Assembly: GCA_964493425.1 (NCBI GenBank)
Contig: CAZBMW010000014.1
Coordinates: 1 to 63,562 of the forward strand
Length of the DNA: 63,562 nucleotides
Direction of reading: 5' to 3'
From: CAYLMG01 sp964493425
GTDB taxonomy: Bacteria; Planctomycetota; Phycisphaerae; Sedimentisphaerales; Anaerobacaceae
Part shown: piece by piece, positions 1-8,841 of the stretch
Position numbering within the stretch: position 1 is the first letter of the stretch
Layout: each line of letters starts with the position of its first letter
Translations under genes and position numbers: made by a program
The notes under the pieces: model-generated
The model's input: the letters and a program-made list of their open reading frames with translations, nothing else
Told to the model about the DNA's origin: nothing
Databases searched by the model: none

Positions 1-655
1 CCATAAAGCCGAGCGCATTGAGATCGAGGTTAACAGCAAAGTTCCGCCAATTAGCGTCACCAGCAACCAGTACAGCAGCATCTGTGCCTTCCGAATAATA
101 CAGGTCGAAAGTCGGATCAACCGCGTCGTTGTTAACGACAATCCAAACATTGGTCCAAGTATCCATCGTCATAGGAGCCCACCATGGCGACGTCGGGGCA
201 TCCGCATTGATAAACGGAGTAGCCGGCGCGTTGTTGATGAAGGGCATGACGCTGAAGTCCTGCCAGGCATCGACTTGGTCGATGTTGCTGACGTCAGGGC
301 TGAGGCCCATCATGCAGTCATAAGCCCAAGAATCGGTTACCCAGTCAGAGTGAACCTTAACCTGCCAGAAATAGGTCTGGGTTTCACCTACGGCCAGAGC
401 CGCGGCGTTTCCGGTGAGGTCCGTATAAGAACCATCCCAGCCACCAGATCCTGCGAGCTTTGAGATCTGAAGCGTCCCGGAAGCAGTGATTTCAGTAGTG
501 GAATCATCAGTATCACTGGACCAAACACCTCCGGTCACGGTCGCCGCGTCGCCGGCGGCGTAGCTGAAGTCATCAAGCAGCACCCAATCCGCCTGACTTG
601 TTGCAGTAAGACCAACAAGGCATAAAATTAACATAATAGTCGTTACTCTCTTCAT
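1..655 (-). CDS. Secreted protein, N-terminal part (C-terminus beyond window)
   Basis: The reading frame starts at an ATG at 655 and stays open to the left edge, giving 218 visible residues. An AGAGGAG ribosome site lies about 8 bases upstream, which fixes the start. The first 22 residues form a signal peptide (MKRVTTIMLILCLVGLTATS, then QA before the mature DW). The mature part is rich in Asp, Thr, Ser and Trp, with a beta-sandwich-like pattern (WVLLDDFSY, GGWDGSYTD, WTNVWIVVNN). This resembles a concanavalin/LamG-type exported protein, but the family is not certain. The missing C-terminus may carry a dockerin or PEP-CTERM tail like other secreted proteins in the window; that is inference. 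Confidence 0.75.
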   Translation of the reverse strand, partial: MKRVTTIMLILCLVGLTATSQADWVLLDDFSYAAGDAATVTGGVWSSDTDDSTTEITASGTLQISKLAGSGGWDGSYTDLTGNAAALAVGETQTYFWQVKVHSDWVTDSWAYDCMMGLSPDVSNIDQVDAWQDFSVMPFINNAPATPFINADAPTSPWWAPMTMDTWTNVWIVVNNDAVDPTFDLYYSEGTDAAVLVAGDANWRNFAVNLDLNALGFM

Positions 656-1098
656 CTTCCAACTCCTCTAAAAATAAACGTTACTAGAAAAAATTCCTAC
701 TAATTGCTCATTAAAGCATATCTGAGGGTGGTAATAGATAGAAATGTAATCTACCAAACATCACCCTCTCTTCTCTTTTTTAACCGGCAAAATCTGCCAG
801 AATCAATATTACTTTATCAAAACCTCTCCAATTAGTCAAGGAAAAAGTCTGATAATTTCTTAAATTTTAATAAAAATTTTAGCTGACATTTCCCGTTTAA
901 ATGGTTAAAAAACACGATTAACGCCTTAAAAATCGACCATTTTACAAAATAATCTTTCAAAGCTAAGAATTTTGAAATATTTACATTATTTTTGACAATT
1001 TTAAGATCAACAGGGTATAGGGAAATGGCAGTTCGATAATCGTCTACCCAACCGTGTTTCAACCACCCTGCCAGGGTTTACACACAATCGTTTTCAGC
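656..1098. other. Noncoding, AT-rich, with one long hairpin
   Basis: No convincing gene is seen. A hairpin spans 724-768: GAGGGTG at 724-730 pairs with CACCCTC at 762-768, and a shorter inner stem (GGTA/AGAT against ATCT/ACC) adds to it. A pyrimidine and T run follows at 769-782, so on the plus strand it has a terminator shape although no plus-strand gene precedes it. On the minus strand it lies in the leader about 70 to 110 bases before the secreted-protein gene and could be a 5' UTR structure. Confidence 0.45.
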
Positions 1099-2469
1099 TC
1101 AAATGCCGGTCAGCAGATGTACGCAGGTTTTTATTCCATTTATAAAATTGTCGATTCCGAATTTTTCGTTTACCGAATGTGCGCCGTCGGAATCAAGACC
1201 GAAACCTATCAGCACAACAGGTCTGTCAAGCTGCTGAACAAAAGTATTAACAACGGGAATAGAACCGCCGCAGCGAATATAAACCGGCTCAGCACCGAAG
1301 CCAGCTTTTAGGGCATCGATACCGGCCTTGAGCATCGGATTTTTAATATCAAAAAGCACAGGCTCTGCTCCAGCAATCGGGCCGAGAATCTCAATGTCGG
1401 CATACTCGGGAGAAAGTGATTTTAAGTGCGCGGCTGTGACGTCAAAAACCTTTTGCGGCTTCTGGTCGGGGACAAGCCTGATTGTAATTTTCGCAGAGGC
1501 GGACGACGGTATAATGGTTTTCATACCCTCGGCAGAGTAGCCGCCGAAAATGCCGTTAATATCAAAAGTCGGCCTTGCCCAGAGCCGCTCAATAGTCGAA
1601 AAGGCAGGGTCACCAAAAATCTTTTTTGCACCGATTTGTTTAGCAAGAGCATTGTCATTGAAATTGAGCTTTTTGAAATTTTCCTTCTCCCATTCTTCAA
1701 GGTCTCTTACATCGTCATAAAAATTAGGAATTAAAACTTTGCCCTCGGGCGAAAAGCATTTCGAGATTATACCGGACAAAACGACCGCGGGATTGGCTGC
1801 CGCACCGCCGAAGACGCCTGAGTGCAAATCAGCAACGGCGGTCGTAACTTTTATTTCCAATGCGAGGATGCCTCTTAAGGCATAGGTTATAGCGGGCGTG
1901 TTTTCATCGTACATAGCGGTATCAGAAATTATTACAGCATCAGCCTTTAGACTATCTTTGTTGTCCTTGATATAATCGGTGAGGTTATCGCCGCCGCATT
2001 CCTCCTCGCCTTCGAACAAAAATTTAAGATTGCAAGGCAGCTTGCCGCTGGTTTCTTGCAGAGCTTCGACAGCCTTGAGGTGCGCGAAGAGCTGTCCCTT
2101 GTCGTCGGTCGCGCCGCGGGCATAGATGCAGCCGTCACGGATTGTCGGCTCGAAAGGCTTGCTTTGCCATTTGTCTAAGGGGTCAGGCGGCTGAACGTCA
2201 TAGTGGCCGTAAATAAGAAGCGTTTTATCCGACCGGCCCTTCGCCTCTGCGTAAACTATAGGATGACCTGCGGTTTCAATCAGGCGAGAATCAAGGCCTA
2301 AACCTTTCAAATGATTTACCAGCCATTGAGCACATCTAATTAAATCATCTTTGTACTTCGAATCCGCACTGACTGATGGAATCTTCAAAAAGGTTTTGAG
2401 CTCATCGAGAAAACGACTCTTATTCTGCTCTACAAAGTCGAGTGTCTTATCACCCATAATTTTTGCCAT
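1099..2469 (-). CDS. M20/M25/M40 family dipeptidase
   Basis: A 456-residue zinc peptidase of the M20 family, of the kind annotated as dipeptidase or acetylornithine-deacetylase-like, hydrolysing small peptides in the cytoplasm. Visible motifs are YGHYDVQPPDP (zinc His about residue 89, Asp 91), GATDDKGQ (bridging Asp about 122), LFEGEEECGG (catalytic Glu pair about 155-156) and a C-terminal DGAHSVNE zinc His. The dimerisation (lid) domain sits in the middle of the chain. Length is normal. There is no signal peptide. The start at 2469 lacks a clear ribosome site, and Met5 is an alternative. It is divergent from lpxK with 193 bases between them. Confidence 0.9.
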   Translation of the reverse strand: MAKIMGDKTLDFVEQNKSRFLDELKTFLKIPSVSADSKYKDDLIRCAQWLVNHLKGLGLDSRLIETAGHPIVYAEAKGRSDKTLLIYGHYDVQPPDPLDKWQSKPFEPTIRDGCIYARGATDDKGQLFAHLKAVEALQETSGKLPCNLKFLFEGEEECGGDNLTDYIKDNKDSLKADAVIISDTAMYDENTPAITYALRGILALEIKVTTAVADLHSGVFGGAAANPAVVLSGIISKCFSPEGKVLIPNFYDDVRDLEEWEKENFKKLNFNDNALAKQIGAKKIFGDPAFSTIERLWARPTFDINGIFGGYSAEGMKTIIPSSASAKITIRLVPDQKPQKVFDVTAAHLKSLSPEYADIEILGPIAGAEPVLFDIKNPMLKAGIDALKAGFGAEPVYIRCGGSIPVVNTFVQQLDRPVVLIGFGLDSDGAHSVNEKFGIDNFINGIKTCVHLLTGI

Positions 2470-2662
2470 TAAAAGATGTCAATAATTCGAAATATGTTTT
2501 GAACAAATTTCATTCACACAAACGCTTCGGTAATTGTACACGCATCATGCTCAGTTTCAAGCTTTTCCCCGAATCGCAGATTGTTTTGTTTATAATTGAC
2601 TAATTTCGCTCATCCATTTACTATTTAGCCGTACAAAAGAAAAGAAGTGAGAGGCTCTATAA

Positions 2663-3733
2663 TTGAATCAGCAATACTATCGTCAGGTGATTTCAGGGCA
2701 AAGGCGGGATTCTGCTGCAGCGATTCTGCGGTTTTTATTGTCAACAGCGGCTGTGCCCTATTCCGCAGCGGTAAGGGTCCGCAATTTCCTATACGAAAGA
2801 GGAGTGCTTAAGAGCCGCCGTTCACAAGCCGCCGTTATCAGCATAGGCAATATCACAGCGGGTGGAACGGGTAAAACTCCCCTGGTTATCTGGCTATACT
2901 ACTTCCTGCGGGGAAAAAACATTAATTCCGCTATCCTGACACGAGGCTACAAAACAGGTACAAGCGATATTCAAACAGACGAGCCTGCACTGCTCGCTGC
3001 TAATTGTCCGGATGCAAAAATAATTGTAAATCCTGACCGCCTGAGCGGAGCAAAAAATGCCGTCAATACCTTCGGCAGCAAAGTGCTCATTCTCGATGAC
3101 GGCTTTCAGCACAGAAGGCTCGCAAGGAACCTGGACATAGTAACAATCGATGCGACGCAGCCTTTTGGTTACGGCAAAATCCTGCCGGCAGGGCTGCTCC
3201 GGGAACCGATGAACTGCTTAAGGAGAGCCGACGCCGTCGTTATTACGCACTGTGAAAATATAGCCGACGAAAGAATCGAAAAAATAGAAAGCACAATCCG
3301 CAAGATAAAGCCGGACATCACAATCTCAAGGTCAATACATCAGCCGGTCGTAATTCAATACAAAGATGGAAACGAACAACCAGCCGAAAAACTGCAAAAT
3401 AAAAAAGTCTATGCCTTCTGCGGTATCGCAAATCCCCAGTCTTTTATCAGATTAATCGAAAATCTCGGTGCAAAGCCGACAGGAACAAAATTCTTCAACG
3501 ACCACCACTACTACAGCCGAAGCGATTTAGACCAAATCTGCAGGACTGCAGAATCTCTGAGCTCGGAAATTGTTCTTACAACCGAGAAAGACTGGACAAA
3601 AATCGCCGGTTTTGAAACACCCGCCTCTCTGCCCCTGGCATACCTAAAAATACAGATTCAATTCACATCAGGTAAAGGGCAGTTTATAGACTTGATAGAA
3701 AAGCTGCTTGCTGTTACAATCTTGAAGAAATAA
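2663..3733 (+). CDS. lpxK: Tetraacyldisaccharide 4'-kinase (lipid A synthesis)
   Basis: Phosphorylates the 4' position of the lipid A disaccharide precursor with ATP at the inner membrane. The 356-residue chain has an N-terminal hydrophobic segment (ILRFLLSTAAVPYSAAV), the Walker A motif GGTGKTP at about residues 67-73, and the LpxK signature DDGFQHRRL at about 143-151. The start is TTG at 2663 with a GTGAGAGG ribosome site upstream. A TATAAT at 2591-2596 is a possible -10 box with no good -35. It is the first gene of an eight-gene LPS/phospholipid operon and implies that this planctomycete makes lipid A. Confidence 0.93.
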   Translation: MNQQYYRQVISGQRRDSAAAILRFLLSTAAVPYSAAVRVRNFLYERGVLKSRRSQAAVISIGNITAGGTGKTPLVIWLYYFLRGKNINSAILTRGYKTGTSDIQTDEPALLAANCPDAKIIVNPDRLSGAKNAVNTFGSKVLILDDGFQHRRLARNLDIVTIDATQPFGYGKILPAGLLREPMNCLRRADAVVITHCENIADERIEKIESTIRKIKPDITISRSIHQPVVIQYKDGNEQPAEKLQNKKVYAFCGIANPQSFIRLIENLGAKPTGTKFFNDHHYYSRSDLDQICRTAESLSSEIVLTTEKDWTKIAGFETPASLPLAYLKIQIQFTSGKGQFIDLIEKLLAVTILKK

Positions 3734-3759
3734 ATTGCAAAAGGAAAGGCTAATCGAAA

Positions 3760-5244
3760 TTGTATGAGAAGCTGTTAAAAACCGTAACGAACCTCGGCTC
3801 GCCGCAGGTCCTGGTCGTCGGCGATTTTATGCTCGATATCTACACGTTCGGCGACGCCGAAAGAATCAGCCCAGAAGCACCCGTACCTGTTTTGAAGGTA
3901 AAGGATGTAAAAACAAGCTGCGGCGGAGCAGGCTCGGTCGCGGTCGATTTGGCAGCACTGGGAGCTAAAGTATTCTGCATAGGTATCGTCGGTGACGACG
4001 AAAATGCAAAGATATTAAAACATCTCTTATCGGATGCCGGCGTTGACACAACCGGTCTTGTAACAGCAGGTGACCGACCAACAATCTGCAAACAAAGGCT
4101 CATCGGTCTGGCGCAGCATCGGCACCAGCAGCAGCTCTTCAGAATTGACTCCGAATCCACCGAGCCCGTTACCGGGCGGCGGGCCGAACAACTGATTTCT
4201 CTTTTTAAAGAAAAAATTCAAGATTCTGATGTCGCGTGTCTGCAGGATTACAATAAAGGTCTTTTGACAGAAGGTCTCTGCCGCACTCTCATAGAGCAGG
4301 CAAAAAATGCCGGCAAAAAAATCGTCGTCGACCCATCACTGGCTGCCGATTATTCAAAATACAAAGGCGCTTCCGTCATCACACCCAACCGGCAGGAAAC
4401 TTCGATTGCCGTCGGCTTCGAATTGAAAAATGAAAGCGACTACAAAAAGGCCGCCGGACAGCTCGCTGAAAGACTAAACCTCGATGCCGTCATAATCACA
4501 CTCGATAAAGAAGGTTCATATCTGAAAACAAAAGATACAAGCGAGCTTGTCCCGACAAGGCCGCGAAACGTCTATGACGTTACCGGCGCGGGCGATATGG
4601 TTCTCGCAACGGTTGCAGCAGCGCTGGCCGGCGGATGTGATTACAAAACCGCCGTTCAGCTTGCCAATATAACCGGGGGCCTCGAAGTTGAAAAATTCGG
4701 CGTTGCTGCTGTTACCATTGAAGAAATCATCAATGAAATCATCGCACAGAACCGCGGCAAAAGCGGCAAGCTGCGAACAATCGAATCGCTTAAGGCCGAA
4801 TTGAACCTGTGGCGAAAACAAAACGAAACCATCGTATTCACCAACGGCTGCTTCGATGTACTGCATTTAGGGCACATCGAATTTCTGAAATACTGCAGGG
4901 CAAACGGCAATGTCGTTATAGTCGGGCTTAACAGTGACAAGTCGGTAAGGATGATAAAAGGCAGTGACCGACCAATTAATAATCAGTATGACAGGGCCGC
5001 CGTGCTGGCGTCACTGGAGACGGTCGACTATATAATACTATTCGACGAGGCCGACCCGCTTAATTTAATTAAACGAATCAGGCCCGATGTCTTAATTAAA
5101 GGCAGGGACTGGAAAGAAAAAGGCGTCATTGGTGCAGAATTTGTAAAAAGTTACGGCGGCTCGGTGCTTTTCGCACCGCTCGTCGAGGGCAAAAGCACAA
5201 CGGCCACGATTGAAAAGATGAAATCACTCTGCGAAGAAAAATGA
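3760..5244 (+). CDS. hldE: Bifunctional heptose-7-phosphate kinase / heptose-1-phosphate adenylyltransferase
   Basis: Makes ADP-heptose precursors for the LPS inner core in two steps. Residues 1 to about 325 are a ribokinase/PfkB-type kinase domain (start GDFMLDIYTFGDAERISPEAP, catalytic GAGDM near residue 277). Residues about 345-494 are a nucleotidyltransferase domain with FTNGCFDVLHLGHIEFL, the HxGH motif. At 494 residues it is the full fused form. It starts with TTG at 3760, 26 bases after lpxK, with AAGGAAAG upstream. Its end overlaps the gmhA start. The kinase motif has Met where Thr is more usual after GAGD. Confidence 0.95.
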   Translation: MYEKLLKTVTNLGSPQVLVVGDFMLDIYTFGDAERISPEAPVPVLKVKDVKTSCGGAGSVAVDLAALGAKVFCIGIVGDDENAKILKHLLSDAGVDTTGLVTAGDRPTICKQRLIGLAQHRHQQQLFRIDSESTEPVTGRRAEQLISLFKEKIQDSDVACLQDYNKGLLTEGLCRTLIEQAKNAGKKIVVDPSLAADYSKYKGASVITPNRQETSIAVGFELKNESDYKKAAGQLAERLNLDAVIITLDKEGSYLKTKDTSELVPTRPRNVYDVTGAGDMVLATVAAALAGGCDYKTAVQLANITGGLEVEKFGVAAVTIEEIINEIIAQNRGKSGKLRTIESLKAELNLWRKQNETIVFTNGCFDVLHLGHIEFLKYCRANGNVVIVGLNSDKSVRMIKGSDRPINNQYDRAAVLASLETVDYIILFDEADPLNLIKRIRPDVLIKGRDWKEKGVIGAEFVKSYGGSVLFAPLVEGKSTTATIEKMKSLCEEK

Positions 5245-5822
5245 TGGAGCAAAAAACACGGGAAAAAATAGAAGCTGTCATCGGAAGGCACAAAGAGATG
5301 ATCGCCGAGCTTGAGAAAAACGGTACCCAAGTGCTTGCTACTATAGCTGAGGAAATAGTAAAATCAATAAAGGCAGGCAGACGTGTTTATATCTGCGGCA
5401 ACGGAGGCTCAGCAGCGGACGCCCAGCACATAGCCTCAGAGCTGGTCGGTCGCTTCGAGAAAGAACGCAAGGCACTGCCGGCGACGGCTTTGACAACGGA
5501 TACATCGCTTATGACCGCGATTGCAAACGATTATAGTTATGAAAAGATATTCGCAAGGCAGGTTGAAGCTCTGGTTAAAGAAGGTGACATACTGTGGGCT
5601 ATTTCGACGAGCGGCAGTTCGGCAAACGTCGTTGCGGCCGTCAAGCTCGCAAAAGAAAAAGGCGCAATAGTAATAGCCTTCACGGGCAGAGGCGGCAGTG
5701 AGCTTGAAAAAGCGGCAGATATATGCTTCTGCGCACAAGATGAATCCACGGCCCGCAGCCAGGAGATTCATAGTGTAGGTTATCATATAATATGTGGAAT
5801 CGTAGAGGAAAGTTTTAGTTAA
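5241..5822 (+). CDS. gmhA: Sedoheptulose-7-phosphate (phosphoheptose) isomerase
   Basis: Converts sedoheptulose 7-phosphate to D-glycero-D-manno-heptose 7-phosphate, the first step of ADP-heptose synthesis. The 193-residue single SIS domain shows CGNGGSAADAQHIASELVGR (residues about 50-69), ALTTDTSLMTAIANDY and the phosphosugar-binding loop ISTSGSSANV. Length is typical of GmhA. The ATG overlaps the end of hldE by four bases, so the two are probably translationally coupled. Confidence 0.95.
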   Translation: MMEQKTREKIEAVIGRHKEMIAELEKNGTQVLATIAEEIVKSIKAGRRVYICGNGGSAADAQHIASELVGRFEKERKALPATALTTDTSLMTAIANDYSYEKIFARQVEALVKEGDILWAISTSGSSANVVAAVKLAKEKGAIVIAFTGRGGSELEKAADICFCAQDESTARSQEIHSVGYHIICGIVEESFS

Positions 5823-5844
5823 GTTAAGAAACTAAATAGATATT

Positions 5845-6861
5845 ATGGCCGATAGAGCGATATTTTTAGACCGGGATGATACCCTGATAAAGGACACGGG
5901 CTACCTGAATCACCCCGACCAGGTCAGGGTGATAGAAGGAGTTGCCAGAAGCCTCGTCGAGATGAAAAATATGGGCTACAAACTTATCGTTGTGACGAAT
6001 CAGTCGGCAGTTGCGCGGGGTATAATCACCGAAAAGATGCTCGACGACATTCACCAGAGGCTTCAAACGCTGTTAAGCGCCAAGGGAGCTCATCTGGATG
6101 GTATTTATTACTGCCCGTATCATCCGGACGGCGTGATACAAAAATATCGCGGCGAAAGCGATGAGAGAAAACCAAATCCCGGTATGATATTAAGGGCGGC
6201 GAAGGAAATGAATATTGACTTGAGCTTGTCGTGGCTTATCGGCAACAGCGATTGTGACATTGAAGCGGGTCAGCGAGCCGGCTGCAGGACGATACTTATC
6301 ATCAAACGCTCTCGTCTAATCCAGATAAGAGCCAAGGGGCCGTATCCGGACTTCCAGGCGGTGAATATGAAAGAAGCAATAAATATCATAAAAAAGCACC
6401 GCCGCTTACCGGCCAGAAGCCAAATTAAAAGAGCTACTGCGATTGAGGCGAGCAAAATCGAAGAAAGCCACGAAGAGCCGGTCAGGAAAAAGATTACCCG
6501 ACGCAGGCCCGTTGTCACCGAAGAAGCAACAGCAGAGCAGAGGCCGAGCACAAAACAAAAGCCGAACGCTAAGCAGAGGCTGAGCAACGAAGCCGGCGCA
6601 CAGGAAAATCCTGAACAATTACTCGATGGAGTACTAAAGGAGCTTAAAACGATGCAGCGTATAGAAAGGTACGGTGAGTTTTCTCTGGCAAGACTAATAG
6701 CCGGTGTTCTTCAAATAGTTGTGGTGTTCTGCCTGCTGATAAGTATATGGCTGCTGATGGAGCCGAACAGGAACAACGAGCTTATCTTAATCACCCTCGG
6801 CTTTGCTGCGGTTATTCAACTGATGACCTTGTCGTTTTATATGATGCGGGAGCGAAAATAA
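5845..6861 (+). CDS. gmhB: Heptose-1,7-bisphosphate 7-phosphatase with added membrane anchor
   Basis: The N-terminal part (about residues 1-185) is a HAD-family histidinol/heptose phosphatase: FLDRDDTL carries the catalytic Asp pair, VVTNQS is motif II, and KPNPGM plus IGNSDCDIEAGQRAG are motifs III and IV. The zinc-loop region (YYCPYHPDG) is shortened. After residue 190 comes an extension of about 150 residues not found in ordinary GmhB: a basic, Lys/Arg/Gln-rich linker (KKITRRRPVV, KQKPNAKQRL) and two hydrophobic helices at about 280-303 and 313-333. The enzyme would thus be tied to the inner membrane. It fits the pathway order hldE-gmhA-gmhB-waaF. Confidence 0.88.
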   Translation: MADRAIFLDRDDTLIKDTGYLNHPDQVRVIEGVARSLVEMKNMGYKLIVVTNQSAVARGIITEKMLDDIHQRLQTLLSAKGAHLDGIYYCPYHPDGVIQKYRGESDERKPNPGMILRAAKEMNIDLSLSWLIGNSDCDIEAGQRAGCRTILIIKRSRLIQIRAKGPYPDFQAVNMKEAINIIKKHRRLPARSQIKRATAIEASKIEESHEEPVRKKITRRRPVVTEEATAEQRPSTKQKPNAKQRLSNEAGAQENPEQLLDGVLKELKTMQRIERYGEFSLARLIAGVLQIVVVFCLLISIWLLMEPNRNNELILITLGFAAVIQLMTLSFYMMRERK

Positions 6862-6928
6862 TCATCGGCAGCCGATGCAGCTGTTTCGACTCAGCCTCCT
6901 TCGTTTTACCATCTTGTCCTTAATAAAA

Positions 6929-7966
6929 ATGTCCGAAAAAGAAAAACAAATTTTAGTCTGGCTTCCATCACCAATGGGCGACGCTATTTTGTGCACACCA
7001 GCATTAAGAGCCATCCGCAACAAATTCACCGATTCCGAAATTACATTTTTAGGCAATGAGGTTACCGAACAGATACTCTCGCCCTGCCGCTTCAATGATA
7101 GATGGATTGTCAGAAAAGATAAAAATATTTTCAAAACCATAAAGAAACTGAAGCGATACCGATTCACTCATTCGATACTCTTGAAAAATTCCTTTAGCTG
7201 CGCTCTTGCGTGCTTTCTTGCAGGGATACCTTTCAGGGCAGGCTATAACAGAGATGGTCGAGGTCTTTTGCTCTCGGAAAAGCTTGAGCCTGCAAAATTG
7301 CATAACGGCCGATACAAGCCAGCCCCGATGATAGACTACTATTTGGCACTTGCAGCCCGGCTCGGATGCGAATCGACCGACAGGCAATTAGAGCTTCATA
7401 TAAAAGACGAAGACAAAAAAAAATTATTAGAGAAACTGCCCGAATTGAAAGATAACACAAAGCCTGTCATTATACTCGTTCCCGGCGGAGCGTTCGGGCC
7501 GAGCAAATGCTGGCCTGCCGAAAGATTTGCACAAACAGCAGATAGATTAGTTGATAAATACAACGCAAGGATTGTGGTTTCTGTTTCAGCAGATTCCGCC
7601 GAAAGAAGGATTGCAGAACAAATCTGCAAGCTCAGCAAACATAATTTGATAAATCTCGGCGAAAGGCCTGTAAATCTTGGTGAGCTTAAGGCACTTTTTT
7701 CGCTATCAAAGCTTGTAGTAACCAATGATACCGGTCCTCGTCATATAGCAATAGCATTAAAGAGTAAGGTTATTACGCTTTTCGGCCCGAACGACCCTGC
7801 CTGGACGGAAACAGGTTACAAAGACGAGATAAAAATCATCGGCCAGGCCGATTGCGCACCTTGTGCCAGACCCATATGCAAAAAAAAGCGGCATATATGT
7901 ATGGAATCAATCTCGGTTAATATGGTATTTGAAGCTGCTGAGAGGTTACTTGCCAAAGACGGCTAA
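6929..7966 (+). CDS. waaF: ADP-heptose:LPS heptosyltransferase (GT9)
   Basis: Transfers heptose from ADP-heptose to the Kdo-lipid A core at the cytoplasmic face of the inner membrane. The GT9 family is recognised from LPSPMGDAILCTPALRAI near the N-terminus, ILVPGGAFGPSKCWP (nucleotide region) and the C-terminal NDTGPRHIAIAL...LFGPNDP signature. The start at 6929 puts the first strand near residue 10, as is usual; an in-frame ATG at 6875 would add 18 hydrophobic residues. Neither start has a clear ribosome site. The C-terminal CAPCARPICKKKRHICM has several Cys residues, seen in some GT9 proteins. It could be WaaC/WaaQ-like rather than strict WaaF. Confidence 0.88.
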   Translation: MSEKEKQILVWLPSPMGDAILCTPALRAIRNKFTDSEITFLGNEVTEQILSPCRFNDRWIVRKDKNIFKTIKKLKRYRFTHSILLKNSFSCALACFLAGIPFRAGYNRDGRGLLLSEKLEPAKLHNGRYKPAPMIDYYLALAARLGCESTDRQLELHIKDEDKKKLLEKLPELKDNTKPVIILVPGGAFGPSKCWPAERFAQTADRLVDKYNARIVVSVSADSAERRIAEQICKLSKHNLINLGERPVNLGELKALFSLSKLVVTNDTGPRHIAIALKSKVITLFGPNDPAWTETGYKDEIKIIGQADCAPCARPICKKKRHICMESISVNMVFEAAERLLAKDG

Positions 7967-7967
7967 A

Positions 7968-8822
7968 ATGAGAAGGCAAAATCTTAAAAAACGAACGGAT
8001 TCTTTTCTCATCGGCCCGGAGTACGAACAGGTACTGCGGCGATTAGGACTCACAAATATCGAAGCTGTTTTTAGTTTCAGTGCCGGCAAAGAATTAAAAA
8101 AGAGCAATCTCGCAGATTATCGCAGCCGGGTACAGTTCGAGACGGCCTCACCTGCGAAAACGCTCTTTTTGAAACGCTTCAACAAACCACCGGTTTGGGT
8201 ACAGCTCAAAAACTGGCTGGCTGGACGCGGACGGAAAAGCTGCGCATCCTTTGACTTCGAGACGGCAAATAAACTTTTAGCCAAAGGCATAAACACAGCT
8301 CGGCCTGTATGCTTCGGCGAGCAATTTGGGCTTCTGTTCGAGAAAAGGAGCTTCTGCATCACTGAAAAAATAGCTGATGCCGAATCGCTCGAACGAAGGC
8401 TGCCCGATTTTTTCCACGGCCAACAAAATGCTGCGAAACTGCGATTAAAAAGAAGCTTCATCGAGCAGCTTGCAAAATTCGTAAGAAAATTCCACGAGAC
8501 CGGCTACCGCCATCGTGACCTTTATTTCAGCCACATATTTTATAACGACAGCGGCGAATTCTATCTTATCGACCTTTCACGGGCGTTCAGGCCGTTATTA
8601 TTACGACAGCGGTATCGAATAAAAGATTTGGCACAGCTTCACTACTCGGCGCCGGGCAAATACTTTTCGAAAACAGACCGGCTTCGTTTCTTTCTGAGCC
8701 TTACCGGTAAAAAAAGACTGAACAGAAATGATAAGTCGGTTATAAAAAGGATAACGAAAAAAAGCAGGCGTATGGCAAAGCACGATAAAAAACACAATAG
8801 ACCAGCCCCATTCGAGAACTGA
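7968..8822 (+). CDS. LPS core kinase, Kdo/WaaP family
   Basis: A 284-residue protein-kinase-like fold enzyme of the lipopolysaccharide kinase (Kdo/WaaP) family, expected to phosphorylate a core sugar. Motifs: KTLFLKRF (ATP-binding Lys), the catalytic loop YRHRDLYFSHIFY (Asp about residue 183) and YLIDLSRA in place of DFG. The start at 7968 follows the waaF stop by one base. A longer form starting at 7863 would overlap waaF by over 100 bases and adds residues that do not belong to the family. Position between a heptosyltransferase and a GT4 fits heptose phosphorylation. The protein is basic, which fits membrane-surface work. Confidence 0.85.
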   Translation: MRRQNLKKRTDSFLIGPEYEQVLRRLGLTNIEAVFSFSAGKELKKSNLADYRSRVQFETASPAKTLFLKRFNKPPVWVQLKNWLAGRGRKSCASFDFETANKLLAKGINTARPVCFGEQFGLLFEKRSFCITEKIADAESLERRLPDFFHGQQNAAKLRLKRSFIEQLAKFVRKFHETGYRHRDLYFSHIFYNDSGEFYLIDLSRAFRPLLLRQRYRIKDLAQLHYSAPGKYFSKTDRLRFFLSLTGKKRLNRNDKSVIKRITKKSRRMAKHDKKHNRPAPFEN

Positions 8823-8841
8823 CCGAAAAAGAGCAAACACT

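Noticed and set aside
832..1062. A 76-residue minus-strand frame downstream of the M20 peptidase gene
   Set aside because: TTG start, no clear ribosome site, AT-driven Lys/Phe-rich composition, and no known domain; treated as noncoding.
7863..7967. Longer start for the WaaP-type kinase
   Set aside because: It would overlap waaF by over 100 bases, and the added residues do not fit the kinase family; ATG at 7968 is one base after the waaF stop.
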